Assembly: GCF_019797825.1 (NCBI RefSeq)
Contig: NZ_CP081855.1
Coordinates: forward strand, 1,488,001-1,552,000
Source of the DNA: Limosilactobacillus panis
GTDB lineage: Bacteria > Bacillota > Bacilli > Lactobacillales > Lactobacillaceae
Length of the DNA: 64,000 nt
Reading direction: 5' to 3'
The notes under the pieces are model-generated. The model searched no databases and was not told the origin of the DNA. It worked only from the letters and a program-made list of their open reading frames with translations. Position numbers and translations under genes: made by a program. Shown piece after piece: positions 19,107 through 28,605 of this stretch (its first letter is position 1; each line of letters begins with the position of its first letter).

Positions 19107-19821
19107 TCATTTGCTTCTTTAGCATTCTAAAATCACCCAAGGCTTTCCAACCAATCTTAGTAATTTTAGGAATATTAATAGAGTTTGTGCCTTCCTGACG
19201 CGCTACAAAGCTAATTGGTAAAAACTTAATTTTTTCATGATAGTACGCAAAATACGTAGTTAGCATAACATTCGGTAGGTTAAAGTCTGATGGCATCTTG
19301 GAAATGTACTTTTTCAATAACTCCACTTTCATAAGCCGATAGGGGGCATTAGAATCGGGGATTTTTACACCATAGTAAAATCGCAAAATCATGAGTAACG
19401 TCTTTTCGACCATTATTCGTTGTATACCATCTTGACGATGTACACGATTCCCAATAACAGCATCGTATTTTTTCCTTAACTGCCAAAACTGTTCAAATTC
19501 AGCTGGATTAGTTTGATTGTCAGAGTCAGTTTGAAAAACATAGTCAGCATTATTTTTTATCGCATAACGATAGCCATACAATACAGCTGAACCATGGCCC
19601 CCGTTTGCTTTTGTAAGTCCTTCCAAAAGAGGATACTGCTTTTCCGCTTCTTTAATTAATTCATATGTATTATCTTTACTACCATCATTAATAATTACTA
19701 ATCGTGAATGGCCATCTCCGCTATGACGTTCAATTACCGGATACCAGTCTTTAATTAGCCTGGCAATATTAGCCGCTTCATTATATGCTGGAATAATAAT
19801 ATACATTTCTTCAGACATCAT
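19099..19821 (-). CDS. GT2-family glycosyltransferase, dolichyl/polyprenyl-phosphate type
   Basis: A 240-residue cytoplasmic GT-A enzyme. It has IIPAYNEAANI at the start, NDGSKDNT and QTDSDNQ, which are the nucleotide and metal sites of GT2 family members like polyprenyl-phosphate sugar synthases. No C-terminal membrane segments are seen. AAGGAG lies before tandem ATG codons at 19821/19818. It overlaps the membrane-protein gene downstream and is probably its partner. Confidence 0.85.
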   Translation of the reverse strand: MMSEEMYIIIPAYNEAANIARLIKDWYPVIERHSGDGHSRLVIINDGSKDNTYELIKEAEKQYPLLEGLTKANGGHGSAVLYGYRYAIKNNADYVFQTDSDNQTNPAEFEQFWQLRKKYDAVIGNRVHRQDGIQRIMVEKTLLMILRFYYGVKIPDSNAPYRLMKVELLKKYISKMPSDFNLPNVMLTTYFAYYHEKIKFLPISFVARQEGTNSINIPKITKIGWKALGDFRMLKKQMND

Positions 19822-19933
19822 GTACTCCTTTTAACTATCAACCTGTTTAATTTTAACAGGGCAATTTTAACTTAATGTTTCCAGAAATACAATTTAAAAT
19901 TAGTTACAGAAGTTTAAAGCTATCTTATTAACG

Positions 19934-19963
19934 TTGAACAATCACCCGTTTTTTTGCTATATT
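19934..19963 (+). promoter_or_regulatory. Promoter of the LCP gene
   Basis: TTGAAC (19934-19939) and TATATT (19958-19963) are separated by 18 bases, 35 bases before the start codon. Confidence 0.55.
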
Positions 19964-19998
19964 AGTAACGTTAGAAATAAAATCGAGGTACTTTTGCT

Positions 19999-21357
19999 AT
20001 GGACAATAACAACAACGAACGCGAGTCGCGTGAAGAATACCGAAAAAGACTAGAGGAGCAAATTTATAAGAACGCTCACGATGAGGAAACGACTGAGCGT
20101 TCCCACCATGAATTTAATCATCACCATCATAAAAAGCCTAAGGCAGGCCGGCCAACCCCACCGCCAGTTCCAGAAAAACACCACTTCCACACACCAAAGT
20201 GGATGAAAGCCCTAATCTGGCTACTAATCATCCTGGTTGTCGGTGGTGGCTTCTACGAATATCACAAGGTCCACAAAATGGCCACCGGGGTCTTCAGTGA
20301 CGGTAACGGCAAAATCAGCAAGAAACTTCAACAAGGTAAGCCAGTCTCGGTTCTGGCCATGGGAACTGATGTTGGCGCCCTACACCGGGGTAATGCTGGT
20401 GGGAATACCGACTCAATCGAACTCTTCACTATTAACCCCAAGACACAACGGATTACCATGACAAGTATCCCGCGTGATACCCTAGTTCGTGTCAACACCG
20501 ATGACGGTGCGGATTACGTCAAAATTAATGCCGCCTACTCTATTGGGGGGCCAAAGCAGACAGTTAAGCAGGTCAGCGAATTACTTGACGTGCCAATTGA
20601 CTATTACGCCGTTATCAACATGGGGGTCCTCAAGAAGGTAGTTAACTCCCTTGGCGGTGTCGAGGTTGATAACCCGTTCGCCTTTACCTATGAAGGCCAC
20701 CACTTCAAGAAGGGTAAACAACACCTGAATGGTAATGAGGCCTTAAAGTACTCACGGATGCGGTACCAAGATCCAAATAACGATTACGGCCGGCAAAAGC
20801 GGCAACAACAAATCTTGTCCAGCGTCATTAAGAAGTTTAAGAAATCCGGATCCATTAGTTCTGCCAACAAAATCATGGATGCGGTTGGGGATGGTGTTAA
20901 GGCCAATATTCCAATCGATGACATTGCAACCCTGTATGGTAACTATCACAGTGCCATGAACAATGTCACGACCTACCACTTCCAAGGCCAAAACGCCATG
21001 ATTGACGGGGCTTCTTTCCAAATTGCTAGTCCAAAGGAGATCAACCGGGTTTCTAAGCTGGTTCGTAAGGAGCTTGGCCTCAAGCCAAAGAAAGTGGTTA
21101 ACCATGAAACAAAGATGTACAAGTCACAGCCAAATTACAACGGCTATAATAAGACTGACTTCATCTTGCCAGGTGGTGCCTCTTACAATGATCCCGGTAG
21201 CGGTAATGGTAGTGACTACGTAACTAGCAGTAGTCGTCACCAGTCCCAATCCTCCTCAGATGAAGATGATGAAAATAATTCATCATCACAAACCAGTCCA
21301 CGTTCTTCATACGGAACCGGGTACTATCGTTCACCGCAAACCCGTTACGATTACTAA
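19999..21357 (+). CDS. LytR-CpsA-Psr family wall-polymer ligase
   Basis: A 452-residue enzyme of the family that moves lipid-linked polymers (teichoic acid or polysaccharide) onto peptidoglycan. Residues 1-67 are cytoplasmic and His/Lys-rich, a single helix spans about 69-87, and the LCP domain covers about 115-370. Conserved residues visible include D138 (NTDSI), SIPRDT at 156-161 and the basic cluster with R253, R255, D258 and R265 (SRMRYQDPNNDYGRQ). The last 80 residues are Ser/Asn-rich and disordered. It is one of three long plus-strand genes in the surface locus, with its own promoter and terminator, and is the best candidate here for anchoring the local polysaccharide. Confidence 0.92.
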   Translation: MDNNNNERESREEYRKRLEEQIYKNAHDEETTERSHHEFNHHHHKKPKAGRPTPPPVPEKHHFHTPKWMKALIWLLIILVVGGGFYEYHKVHKMATGVFSDGNGKISKKLQQGKPVSVLAMGTDVGALHRGNAGGNTDSIELFTINPKTQRITMTSIPRDTLVRVNTDDGADYVKINAAYSIGGPKQTVKQVSELLDVPIDYYAVINMGVLKKVVNSLGGVEVDNPFAFTYEGHHFKKGKQHLNGNEALKYSRMRYQDPNNDYGRQKRQQQILSSVIKKFKKSGSISSANKIMDAVGDGVKANIPIDDIATLYGNYHSAMNNVTTYHFQGQNAMIDGASFQIASPKEINRVSKLVRKELGLKPKKVVNHETKMYKSQPNYNGYNKTDFILPGGASYNDPGSGNGSDYVTSSSRHQSQSSSDEDDENNSSSQTSPRSSYGTGYYRSPQTRYDY

Positions 21358-21368
21358 ATTGACATACT

Positions 21369-21412
21369 AAAAAGGTTCATTCAGCCAAACAACGACTGAG
21401 TGAACCTTTTTT
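21369..21412. terminator. Bidirectional terminator between the LCP and repeat-only genes
   Basis: Stem aaaaaggttcattcag against ctgagtgaaccttttt with one G-U pair and an 11-base loop; T-runs lie on both strands. Confidence 0.9.
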
Positions 21413-21432
21413 GTTACCTCTTATTGAGTTTT

Positions 21433-23832
21433 CTAAGCCTTTTTGACGAGTTGGCCGTCCTTAATCATGAAACCAGTATTAACCTGGTCATCAGCTACTA
21501 ATTCAGCTGTCGGGTTACCATCCTTAGCTTCCGTAAAACGCAGGTAAAGCTGAAGGCCTTCGTTAGTCTTCTTATCAATCTTGATACCCTTATTCAACTT
21601 GAGATTAGCATTAAAACCGGAGATTGCACTGTTGTAAATTGTTGGAAAGGCTTTAGCAACGTCAGGACGTGCCTCTAACTTCACTTCCGTCCGGCCAAGT
21701 TCTTGCCCCTTGTCGTTTACCAAGATCAAGTATGGGTGAACGTCCTTCATCGCCATTGTAGCATTGCTTGCCATCCAACCAGTAATCTGGTAACTACCAT
21801 CCTTGTTTTCAGTGAAACTATCAATATTTGAGGCGTGCTGACTAGGATTAATCTTGATAGCATCCTTAAACCAGTAGTCCGTGTATTGACTTGGGTCATT
21901 AGGATTAATTGCATACCGGCTAACTAAAGTGTAGGTTCCCGGTTTAAGCTTCAAATTATCAAAGCTAGCCGTAAAGCCAGAATTACCGGCGGTCTTAATT
22001 CCCTTAAACGCTGCAGCCACGTCCGGACGCGCGTCATTAGTAACTTGGACCCGGGATACTTCATTGTTATTGCTGCCTAAAAGAATCAACCAATGATTGG
22101 ATTCTAATTCTGACATATCGTTAGCATGCCAACCAGTGACCTGAAGTTTACCATCACTAATGTCAAAATTATCAAGGTTACCAACATTTTCTTTGTTAGG
22201 ATTGAATGTCAGGTGCCTGTTAATAAACCACCAAGTAACATTGGCACCAGTGTCTCCGTTACCCTCATTACTGGTTGAATATCGACTAATTAATGAGTAG
22301 GTATGGCCAGGCACTAGGATAACTGGATCAAAGGAGGTGTCGAAGCCAGAGTTGCCGGCGGTCTTGATTGATGGGTAGGCCTTAGCTACATCCGGACGTG
22401 CAACGTTATCAACGAGCTTTGAGGCAACCTGCTTTTTGGCTGTGTTATCCCACAAGATGAGGAAGTGATTCTGAGTAACCGTTGACCAGTCGGTAGCGTT
22501 CCAACCGGCAACATGAACACGGCCATCCTTAAGTTCAAATGTATCCAGGGAACCCTCAATCGTTGTACTCCCTTTAATTAACTTTTGAGCAGGGAACCAA
22601 TAATTAACATATTGTCCCTCACCATTCACCATATCGTTACTGTAGCGACTAATGACCTGCAAACTATCAATTAGATTAATACCCTTAAGACTGAAAGTAC
22701 CTTCGAATCCAGAATTATCAGCATTTAAGATAGTTGGATACGCTTTAGCAACATCGGTTCGCTTTATATTATCAACTTTTTGACGACTAACTTCTTTATT
22801 GGTCGTAGTATCAAATAAAATTAGCCAGTGGTATGGATAATTAAGTGATTGACTGGTAGCATTCCAACCGACAACCTTCAATTGGTTATTTGCATACGTC
22901 CCGAAACTATCTAAATGAGCCTGGTTAGCACTCGGTTTAATTTCATATAAATTAGGAAAATAAAAGTCAACAGCTGGCAATTTATCTGTAGCGTTTCCAT
23001 CTGGATCAGCAGTCCAACGTGACATGACTTGAAGTGGGTCGCCAACCTTAATCTCATTCATATTCAAAGTAATATTGACATCGAAGCCAGACTTAGTAGC
23101 ATCCCAGACATTATATGCTTTGGCAACGTCAGACCGATTACTTTGGGCGGTATCGACTTGATAACGACCTACTTCTTGACCGTTATGCAGAACGAAAATG
23201 TAGTGGTACGGTTTACCTTTGCTATCATTTGTTGCATTCCATCCAACTACATGAAGCTGGTTATTAGCAATATTCGTAACATCTAGCGAACCAAAATTAC
23301 CTTTAATACTTAAATCAGCATTCTTGTTACTCTGGTCACCTTGGTCGTCGGTTGGCTTTTTACCATTATTATCCTGCTGGTTGTTCTGGTTACCTTTATT
23401 ATCATTGTTTTGGGTACCCTTGTTGCCACTTGGCTGATTTCCCTTATCGCCTTGCTTGGTGTCCTTGCTACCTTTATTGTCATTATTTGGGGTACTCTTG
23501 TTGCCACTCGGCTGATTTTCCTTATTATCTTCTTGCTGGGCGCTTTGGTTACCCGCCGGTTGATTACTCTTGTTACTCTGTTGAGTATTATTTGTTGTCG
23601 GCTGGTCAGTCTGTCCCTGACTAGTTTGGTTATCGGTCTGATTATTAGTTGCCGCTTTATCGGTAGCAGGTGTCGTCTGCTTAGCAGCTTGGGTTGGCTG
23701 CGTAGGCTGCGCAGTATCAGCATTTGCCGATGGGCCATAAGCCATCCCTGCGGTTAAGGCAAGGGTGGCAACTGCTGCTGAAACCCACAGTTTTCCGCTC
23801 TTGTACATCTTGTAATGCTTTTTTGTTTCCAT
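21433..23832 (-). CDS. Secreted repeat-only surface protein with KxYKxGKxW signal
   Basis: A 799-residue exported protein. The signal peptide has the KxYKxGKxW motif (residues 5-16) and a hydrophobic core ending near ANAD. Residues about 40-170 are a Gln/Asn/Lys/Asp-rich linker with an internal duplication (NQPSGNK-T-NNDNKG twice). Five wall repeats follow to the end. No catalytic domain and no LPxTG are seen, so this looks like a structural or adhesive member of the family. GGAGGA lies before ATG and an extended -10 box is upstream. It follows the amidase gene but behind that gene's terminator. Confidence 0.85.
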   Translation of the reverse strand: METKKHYKMYKSGKLWVSAAVATLALTAGMAYGPSANADTAQPTQPTQAAKQTTPATDKAATNNQTDNQTSQGQTDQPTTNNTQQSNKSNQPAGNQSAQQEDNKENQPSGNKSTPNNDNKGSKDTKQGDKGNQPSGNKGTQNNDNKGNQNNQQDNNGKKPTDDQGDQSNKNADLSIKGNFGSLDVTNIANNQLHVVGWNATNDSKGKPYHYIFVLHNGQEVGRYQVDTAQSNRSDVAKAYNVWDATKSGFDVNITLNMNEIKVGDPLQVMSRWTADPDGNATDKLPAVDFYFPNLYEIKPSANQAHLDSFGTYANNQLKVVGWNATSQSLNYPYHWLILFDTTTNKEVSRQKVDNIKRTDVAKAYPTILNADNSGFEGTFSLKGINLIDSLQVISRYSNDMVNGEGQYVNYWFPAQKLIKGSTTIEGSLDTFELKDGRVHVAGWNATDWSTVTQNHFLILWDNTAKKQVASKLVDNVARPDVAKAYPSIKTAGNSGFDTSFDPVILVPGHTYSLISRYSTSNEGNGDTGANVTWWFINRHLTFNPNKENVGNLDNFDISDGKLQVTGWHANDMSELESNHWLILLGSNNNEVSRVQVTNDARPDVAAAFKGIKTAGNSGFTASFDNLKLKPGTYTLVSRYAINPNDPSQYTDYWFKDAIKINPSQHASNIDSFTENKDGSYQITGWMASNATMAMKDVHPYLILVNDKGQELGRTEVKLEARPDVAKAFPTIYNSAISGFNANLKLNKGIKIDKKTNEGLQLYLRFTEAKDGNPTAELVADDQVNTGFMIKDGQLVKKA

Positions 23833-23875
23833 GGTTATCCTCCAAAAAGTTCAATCCATTTAATTTTATATTGCC

Positions 23876-23884
23876 AGTATAACA
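23876..23884 (-). promoter_or_regulatory. Extended -10 element for the repeat-only protein
   Basis: TGTTATACT on the minus strand, 44 bases before the start codon. Confidence 0.5.
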
Positions 23885-23921
23885 TATCACCGTATCCGGT
23901 TTCACAAGAAGTGATTGGGAT

Positions 23922-23956
23922 AAAAACAAAAAGGAATCGGGAGTTCAGTCCCGATC
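23922..23956 (-). terminator. Terminator of the rml-amidase operon
   Basis: Stem atcggga/tcccgat with a six-base loop; on the minus strand CCTTTTTGTTTTT follows. It lies 18 bases behind the amidase stop codon. Confidence 0.85.
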
Positions 23957-23973
23957 TCTAATCACCTGACGAT

Positions 23974-26634
23974 TTATAGTTGCCGGTATTCGTACTTAAC
24001 GAGTTCGAAGAAATCACTCATCGTGTATGATGTACCAAAGTAACGTGAAGCACGGTTAGCCCAGTAGCCATCAGGGTCAGTATGGTCCGTCACGTGCATG
24101 TATTCAGAAACCATGTGGTGGGACCATAATGTACCACCGTACTGGCCCGTCTGACCGTTGTACCAAGCCAAGGTCGGCACAATCCCGTATTGCTTCATCT
24201 TATATGCCGTGTAGTAGGCTCCGTTGACTAATTCACGGACGAAGTTGCCAGCACCGTAAACCTCAACCTGTTCAAACTGGACGGCCCGTCCGTTAGCCGG
24301 GTATCCAGCCCCCCAGGCTTCGCGGTCCGTACTAGAGACTTCAATGATGTTGTTGCCATCAACGAAGGCGTGGACAAAGGCATTTTCGTAGTGTTGCTTT
24401 TCAAAGTTGATTTCACCGTAAATATTATCGTTTGGGTTGGCGGTTTCGTGAACTACTACCATGTCTGGTCGACCATCACTGGTCTTACTATACTTATCAG
24501 TCACTTCCGGAATTACATAATCAGTCCGAATGCTTGCGTGACCAACCTTATTCTGCAAGATATAGCGGTTGATTGCGTTAGCTGTCATATTGTATCGCAG
24601 CAAAGGTTCCGAGTAAAGATCAATACCGTTTCCATTTCCATTAACGTCATCCGTAAAGCGGTGAATTACCCGGAAGACCTTACCCTGTGCGCTTGCCGGC
24701 AGGGTTAAGCCAAGTTGATAACCCGAGTTAGCACTGTGCAGGATGTATGGTGCCGTGGCAGCCGCAGTAGCATTAGCTCGCTTGATATCCAGAACCCGTT
24801 GCCGGTAAACTTCATGGCCGTTAGCATCCAAGAAAATCAGGTACTGGTACGGTTTGTTAGCGGACTGGTCACTCGCATGCCAGCCGCTTACGTATACTGA
24901 ACGACCGTTGATCCGGATGTCATCAAACTTCCCTTGGTTTGAGGAGTAAGCAGGTAACCATTGGTCAGCAGTGTTGTTACCGTTACCGGCCGGATCGTCA
25001 GTAAAGCGGAGAACAATCTGCATGTTACCCGTAATCTCTGCTGGGTTAAACTTAACCAGCGTGTTAAAGCCGCTATTAGCACTGCTATAGATTAATGGGT
25101 ATACCTTGGCAACGTCGGGACGGCTAGTGAGCGCCAGCTTCTGACGAGCAACCTCTTGATTACCGTTCAAAATAATTACGTAGGCGTTTCCCTTACTTTG
25201 CGACTGGGAACTGGCCATCCAGCCAGTAAGCTGAAGTCCCTGATCAGTCATCTTGATTTGGTCAATCGAATAAGCCTGTTGGTTATGGTAAACAACTGGT
25301 GAAGACCAGAAGTCGGTGTATTGGCCATCACCACCGTTACCATTGGTACTGGTGGAATACCGACTCACAACCGAGTAGGAGTGACCGTCCATCAGCTTGA
25401 TTCTACCTAGGTCAAAGTTGGCATTGAATCCCGACTGTCCCGCTGTTGCGATTGACGGATAGACCTTAGCAACGTCATCCCGGGATATGCCATCAACCTT
25501 CTGGCTAGCCACCTGGCTGTTAGCGGTGTTGTCATAAATGATTACATACCGTTGGTTTTCAAACTTCGAGATATCATTGGCATGCCAGCCGGTAACGTTA
25601 AGCTTACCACTACTGAGATTAAAGCTATCTAAGTTTCCTTGATTAGCGTAGTTACCATTCGTGATTGGGGTGAAGCAATAGTCAACGTAATCACTGTTAC
25701 CATCCTTGCTGGAGGTGTAACGACTCAGTAACTGCAACTTGTGGTTAAAGTTGACTCCGTTCAGGTTAAAGGAGATGTCAAAGCCAGACTGTCCTGCCCC
25801 CTCAACACCGGGGTATACCTTGGCAACATCGGGACGATTCTGACCATTCTTAACCAACTGCCGGGCAACCTCACTGCCCGTTGTCCGGTCAAGTAGAATA
25901 ATATAGTGGTTCGGCTTATTTACCGCCAGATTGGTGGCGTTCCAGCCAGTAACCCTTAGTTGATTCTTAGTAACCGTTGCCACATCCAGATTGGCATAGT
26001 TTCGCCGGTCAATTGTGACAGGGGCAAAATAGTAGTCAGCATCATTCGTATTGCCAAGTGGGTCTGACGTATAACGACTAATCAGGGTTACTGAGCTAGT
26101 GCTTCCTATTACCTTACTGAGGTCAAAGTGGACGTTAAAGCCCGATTGGCTTGCCCCGTACACGTTATGTACCCGTTGAACATCATTGCGGGTAACTTCC
26201 TGGTTGGTGATATTCTGCCGGGCAATTTCGTGGTTGTTCTGGTTGAGGGCAATAATGTAGTGGTACGGGCGGCCCTCAGCACCATTAGTAGCGTGCCAGC
26301 CAATGGCATTAAGGCTGCCATCCGGATTAAGGCTAATACTGTCCATGTTGGCATAGTTGCCTTTGTCGTTGCGGTTATAGCTCTGACTAGCAGCCACCTG
26401 CATCTGGGTATTAGCCGTTGCCGCCTGACTATTATCCGTGTTAACCGTTGCCTGTTGCTGGGTGGTCGTGCCATCAGTATTTGTTTGCTGTGCCTGAGTC
26501 GTTGCAACCGTGGTTGGGGCGTCATCATCCGCATGGGATGTACCTTGTGAAACCCACAGCAAGAATCCACAACTCGTCATGGCCAAACCAGTCATGGCAA
26601 CCTTCTTAGCATGTTCAAAATTAATAAACTCCAT
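23974..26634 (-). CDS. Secreted N-acetylmuramoyl-L-alanine amidase (Amidase_2) with five wall repeats
   Basis: An 886-residue exported hydrolase that should cut the bond between MurNAc and the stem peptide. A signal sequence of about 37 residues shares AMTGLAMTSCGF with the C39 protein at 34708. Five repeats cover about 95-680. The Amidase_2 (PGRP-like) domain lies at about 723-886, with likely zinc/active residues H729 (VVHETA), H851 and D853 (DHTDPDGYW). The fifth repeat lacks the R-P-D-V motif. ATG at 26634 is chosen with AAGGAT upstream; a TTG just before it is less likely. Only about 24 bases separate it from rmlD, so it is probably the last gene of the rhamnose operon, tying wall hydrolysis to polysaccharide supply. 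Confidence 0.9.
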   Translation of the reverse strand: MEFINFEHAKKVAMTGLAMTSCGFLLWVSQGTSHADDDAPTTVATTQAQQTNTDGTTTQQQATVNTDNSQAATANTQMQVAASQSYNRNDKGNYANMDSISLNPDGSLNAIGWHATNGAEGRPYHYIIALNQNNHEIARQNITNQEVTRNDVQRVHNVYGASQSGFNVHFDLSKVIGSTSSVTLISRYTSDPLGNTNDADYYFAPVTIDRRNYANLDVATVTKNQLRVTGWNATNLAVNKPNHYIILLDRTTGSEVARQLVKNGQNRPDVAKVYPGVEGAGQSGFDISFNLNGVNFNHKLQLLSRYTSSKDGNSDYVDYCFTPITNGNYANQGNLDSFNLSSGKLNVTGWHANDISKFENQRYVIIYDNTANSQVASQKVDGISRDDVAKVYPSIATAGQSGFNANFDLGRIKLMDGHSYSVVSRYSTSTNGNGGDGQYTDFWSSPVVYHNQQAYSIDQIKMTDQGLQLTGWMASSQSQSKGNAYVIILNGNQEVARQKLALTSRPDVAKVYPLIYSSANSGFNTLVKFNPAEITGNMQIVLRFTDDPAGNGNNTADQWLPAYSSNQGKFDDIRINGRSVYVSGWHASDQSANKPYQYLIFLDANGHEVYRQRVLDIKRANATAAATAPYILHSANSGYQLGLTLPASAQGKVFRVIHRFTDDVNGNGNGIDLYSEPLLRYNMTANAINRYILQNKVGHASIRTDYVIPEVTDKYSKTSDGRPDMVVVHETANPNDNIYGEINFEKQHYENAFVHAFVDGNNIIEVSSTDREAWGAGYPANGRAVQFEQVEVYGAGNFVRELVNGAYYTAYKMKQYGIVPTLAWYNGQTGQYGGTLWSHHMVSEYMHVTDHTDPDGYWANRASRYFGTSYTMSDFFELVKYEYRQL

Positions 26635-26658
26635 CAATATATCCTTCCCTGAGAATCA

Positions 26659-27501
26659 TTAATCAATCGCTTTTAAGAAATCATGTAAGGCTTCTTGCCA
26701 GCTAATTGGCTGGTATCCCGCTGCCTTGACCTTGTCGAGGCTCATAATTGAGTGACGCGGTCGGTAAGCCTTTTGCGGGTATTCTGCGGAGGTAACTGGG
26801 CTTACCGTGACATCCTTATTCTTCAGGATTTCACAGGCAAAGTCATACCAGGTACAGGAACCATCGTTGGAGAGCTGGTAAGTGCCGTAAGCTATCTTGT
26901 TCTGAACGGCGAAGAGCATGAACTCAGCTAAGGTCCGGGTCCAGGTTGGTCGGCCCGTCTGATCATTGACAACCGTCAGATGGTCATGGGTCTTAGCTAG
27001 GCGAAGCATCGTGTAAACAAAGTTCTTGCCAAACTCGCCAAACACCCAGGAAGTCCGGATGATATAATACTTATCCATCGTCTCGCGGACGGCCTGCTCA
27101 CCCGCCAATTTGGCCTTGCCATACTCGTTCTTCGGGTTCGTTTTTGCATCTGTCGAGTACTCACCCGCATTCGTACCGTCGAACACATAGTCAGTACTGA
27201 TGTAAACCAAGGTGGCACCATACTGGTGGGCCGCTTGGGCGATGTTCTTGGTTCCCTCAGCATTGACCTGCCAGTTGGCTTCCTTCCCCTCGTCTTCCGC
27301 CTTATCAACTGCCGTGTAAGCGGCACAGTGGAAAACCACCTTGGGTTTAATTGCTGCAAACCGTTTTGCAACTGCTTGACGGTCAGTAATGTCGAGACCC
27401 TGCGAATCAAAGGCCTGGTAGTCAATCCCCCTCTGGTCCAGTAAGTGACGGAGTCCCGTCCCGAGCTGACCATTTGCTCCCGTGATTAGGATGTCTGCCA
27501 T
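26659..27501 (-). CDS. rmlD: dTDP-4-dehydrorhamnose reductase
   Basis: A 280-residue SDR enzyme making dTDP-L-rhamnose in the last step of the pathway. It has the nucleotide motif ITGANGQLG at the start, AAYTAVDKAE, STDYVFDG and the catalytic Y-x3-K in EYGKAKLAGE. It lies behind rmlB after a gap with a weak terminator-like hairpin. GGAGGA precedes ATG. The sugar would feed the GT2 enzymes of the local cluster. Confidence 0.96.
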   Translation of the reverse strand: MADILITGANGQLGTGLRHLLDQRGIDYQAFDSQGLDITDRQAVAKRFAAIKPKVVFHCAAYTAVDKAEDEGKEANWQVNAEGTKNIAQAAHQYGATLVYISTDYVFDGTNAGEYSTDAKTNPKNEYGKAKLAGEQAVRETMDKYYIIRTSWVFGEFGKNFVYTMLRLAKTHDHLTVVNDQTGRPTWTRTLAEFMLFAVQNKIAYGTYQLSNDGSCTWYDFACEILKNKDVTVSPVTSAEYPQKAYRPRHSIMSLDKVKAAGYQPISWQEALHDFLKAID

Positions 27502-27516
27502 TATCAGTTTTCCTCC

Positions 27517-27554
27517 TTAAAAAGGGGCCACGGCAAGCAATTACCGTTACCCCT
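27517..27554 (-). terminator. Possible internal terminator or attenuator between rmlB and rmlD
   Basis: Stem aggggccacgg against ccgttacccct with two mismatched or wobble positions; on the minus strand TTTTTAAGG follows. It could reduce expression of rmlD and the amidase relative to rmlACB. Confidence 0.5.
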
Positions 27555-27618
27555 ATTCGTTATTATCCATTGTACATCACGTTAGGTTACCGGATGTTAC
27601 AACTTCATTTTATTTATA

Positions 27619-28602
27619 TTACTTCAAAGCGGCCTTAGCCTTCAGTGGCTTCCACCATGCTTCGTTGTTCTTGTACCAGTCAATTGTCTTAACGATTCCT
27701 GTATCAAAGGTGTATTCCGGTTTCCAGCCTAACTCCTTCTCAATCTTGCTTGGGTCGATAGCGTAACGCTTGTCGTGGCCCAGGCGGTCCTTGACGTACT
27801 TGATGTGGTCTTCAGAAATTCCTAAGTTATCAACAATCAGGTGGACAATCTCGTTGTTAGTCCGTTCGTTGTGGCCACCGACGTTGTAAACTTCACCCGG
27901 CTTACCGTTCCGCAGGACCAGGTCGATTGCCTGACAGTGATCGGAAACGTAGAGCCAGTCACGAATATTTTTACCGTTGCCATAGATTGGCAGGTCCTTA
28001 CCTTCCATCCCATTGGAGGTCACCAGTGGAATCAACTTTTCCGGGAATTGGTATGGACCGTAGTTGTTAGAACAACGGGTAATGTTGACGTTGTAGCCGT
28101 AAGTCTCAAAATAGGATCGTACAATCATGTCCGCTGAAGCCTTACTTGCCGAATATGGTGAGTTTGGTTGCAGTGGGGATTCTTCCGTGAAGTAGCCCGT
28201 TGCCCCCAGGGTACCATAGACTTCGTCGGTTGATACTTGCAGGAACTTCTCAACACCTTCCTTCTTGGCAACGTCCAGCAAAGCCAGGGTCCCCTGAACA
28301 TTGGTTTCTACAAAGATGTCTGGGTGAAGGATTGAGCGGTCAACGTGTGATTCAGCCGCAAAGTTAACAATGTGGTCGATGTTGAATTCGTGGACCAGGT
28401 GGGTTACCAGTTCACGGTTGACGATATTCCCCTTAACGAAGTGGTAGTGGGGGTTATCCTTAATATCATCCAAATTGTGGATGTTCCCTGCGTAAGTCAG
28501 CAGGTCTAAGTTAATCAGGTTATCGTCAGAATGCTTCTTGAGCATGTAGTGGATGAAGTTACTACCGATAAAGCCGGCTCCACCGGTTACTAGAATATTC
28601 AT
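27619..28602 (-). CDS. rmlB: dTDP-glucose 4,6-dehydratase
   Basis: A 327-residue SDR enzyme that converts dTDP-glucose to dTDP-4-keto-6-deoxyglucose. GGAGFIGS near the start binds NAD. STDEVYG and the catalytic YSASKA are present, along with DRSI and the sugar-binding RCSNNYGP. It starts three bases behind rmlC, as expected for an rmlACBD operon. Confidence 0.97.
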   Translation of the reverse strand: MNILVTGGAGFIGSNFIHYMLKKHSDDNLINLDLLTYAGNIHNLDDIKDNPHYHFVKGNIVNRELVTHLVHEFNIDHIVNFAAESHVDRSILHPDIFVETNVQGTLALLDVAKKEGVEKFLQVSTDEVYGTLGATGYFTEESPLQPNSPYSASKASADMIVRSYFETYGYNVNITRCSNNYGPYQFPEKLIPLVTSNGMEGKDLPIYGNGKNIRDWLYVSDHCQAIDLVLRNGKPGEVYNVGGHNERTNNEIVHLIVDNLGISEDHIKYVKDRLGHDKRYAIDPSKIEKELGWKPEYTFDTGIVKTIDWYKNNEAWWKPLKAKAALK

Positions 28603-28605
28603 TAT

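Noticed and set aside
23341..23757. Hydrophobic plus-strand frame that looks like a membrane protein
   Set aside because: It is the complement of the Gln/Asn/Lys linker of the repeat-only protein; such linkers give Leu/Ile/Val-rich antisense translations.
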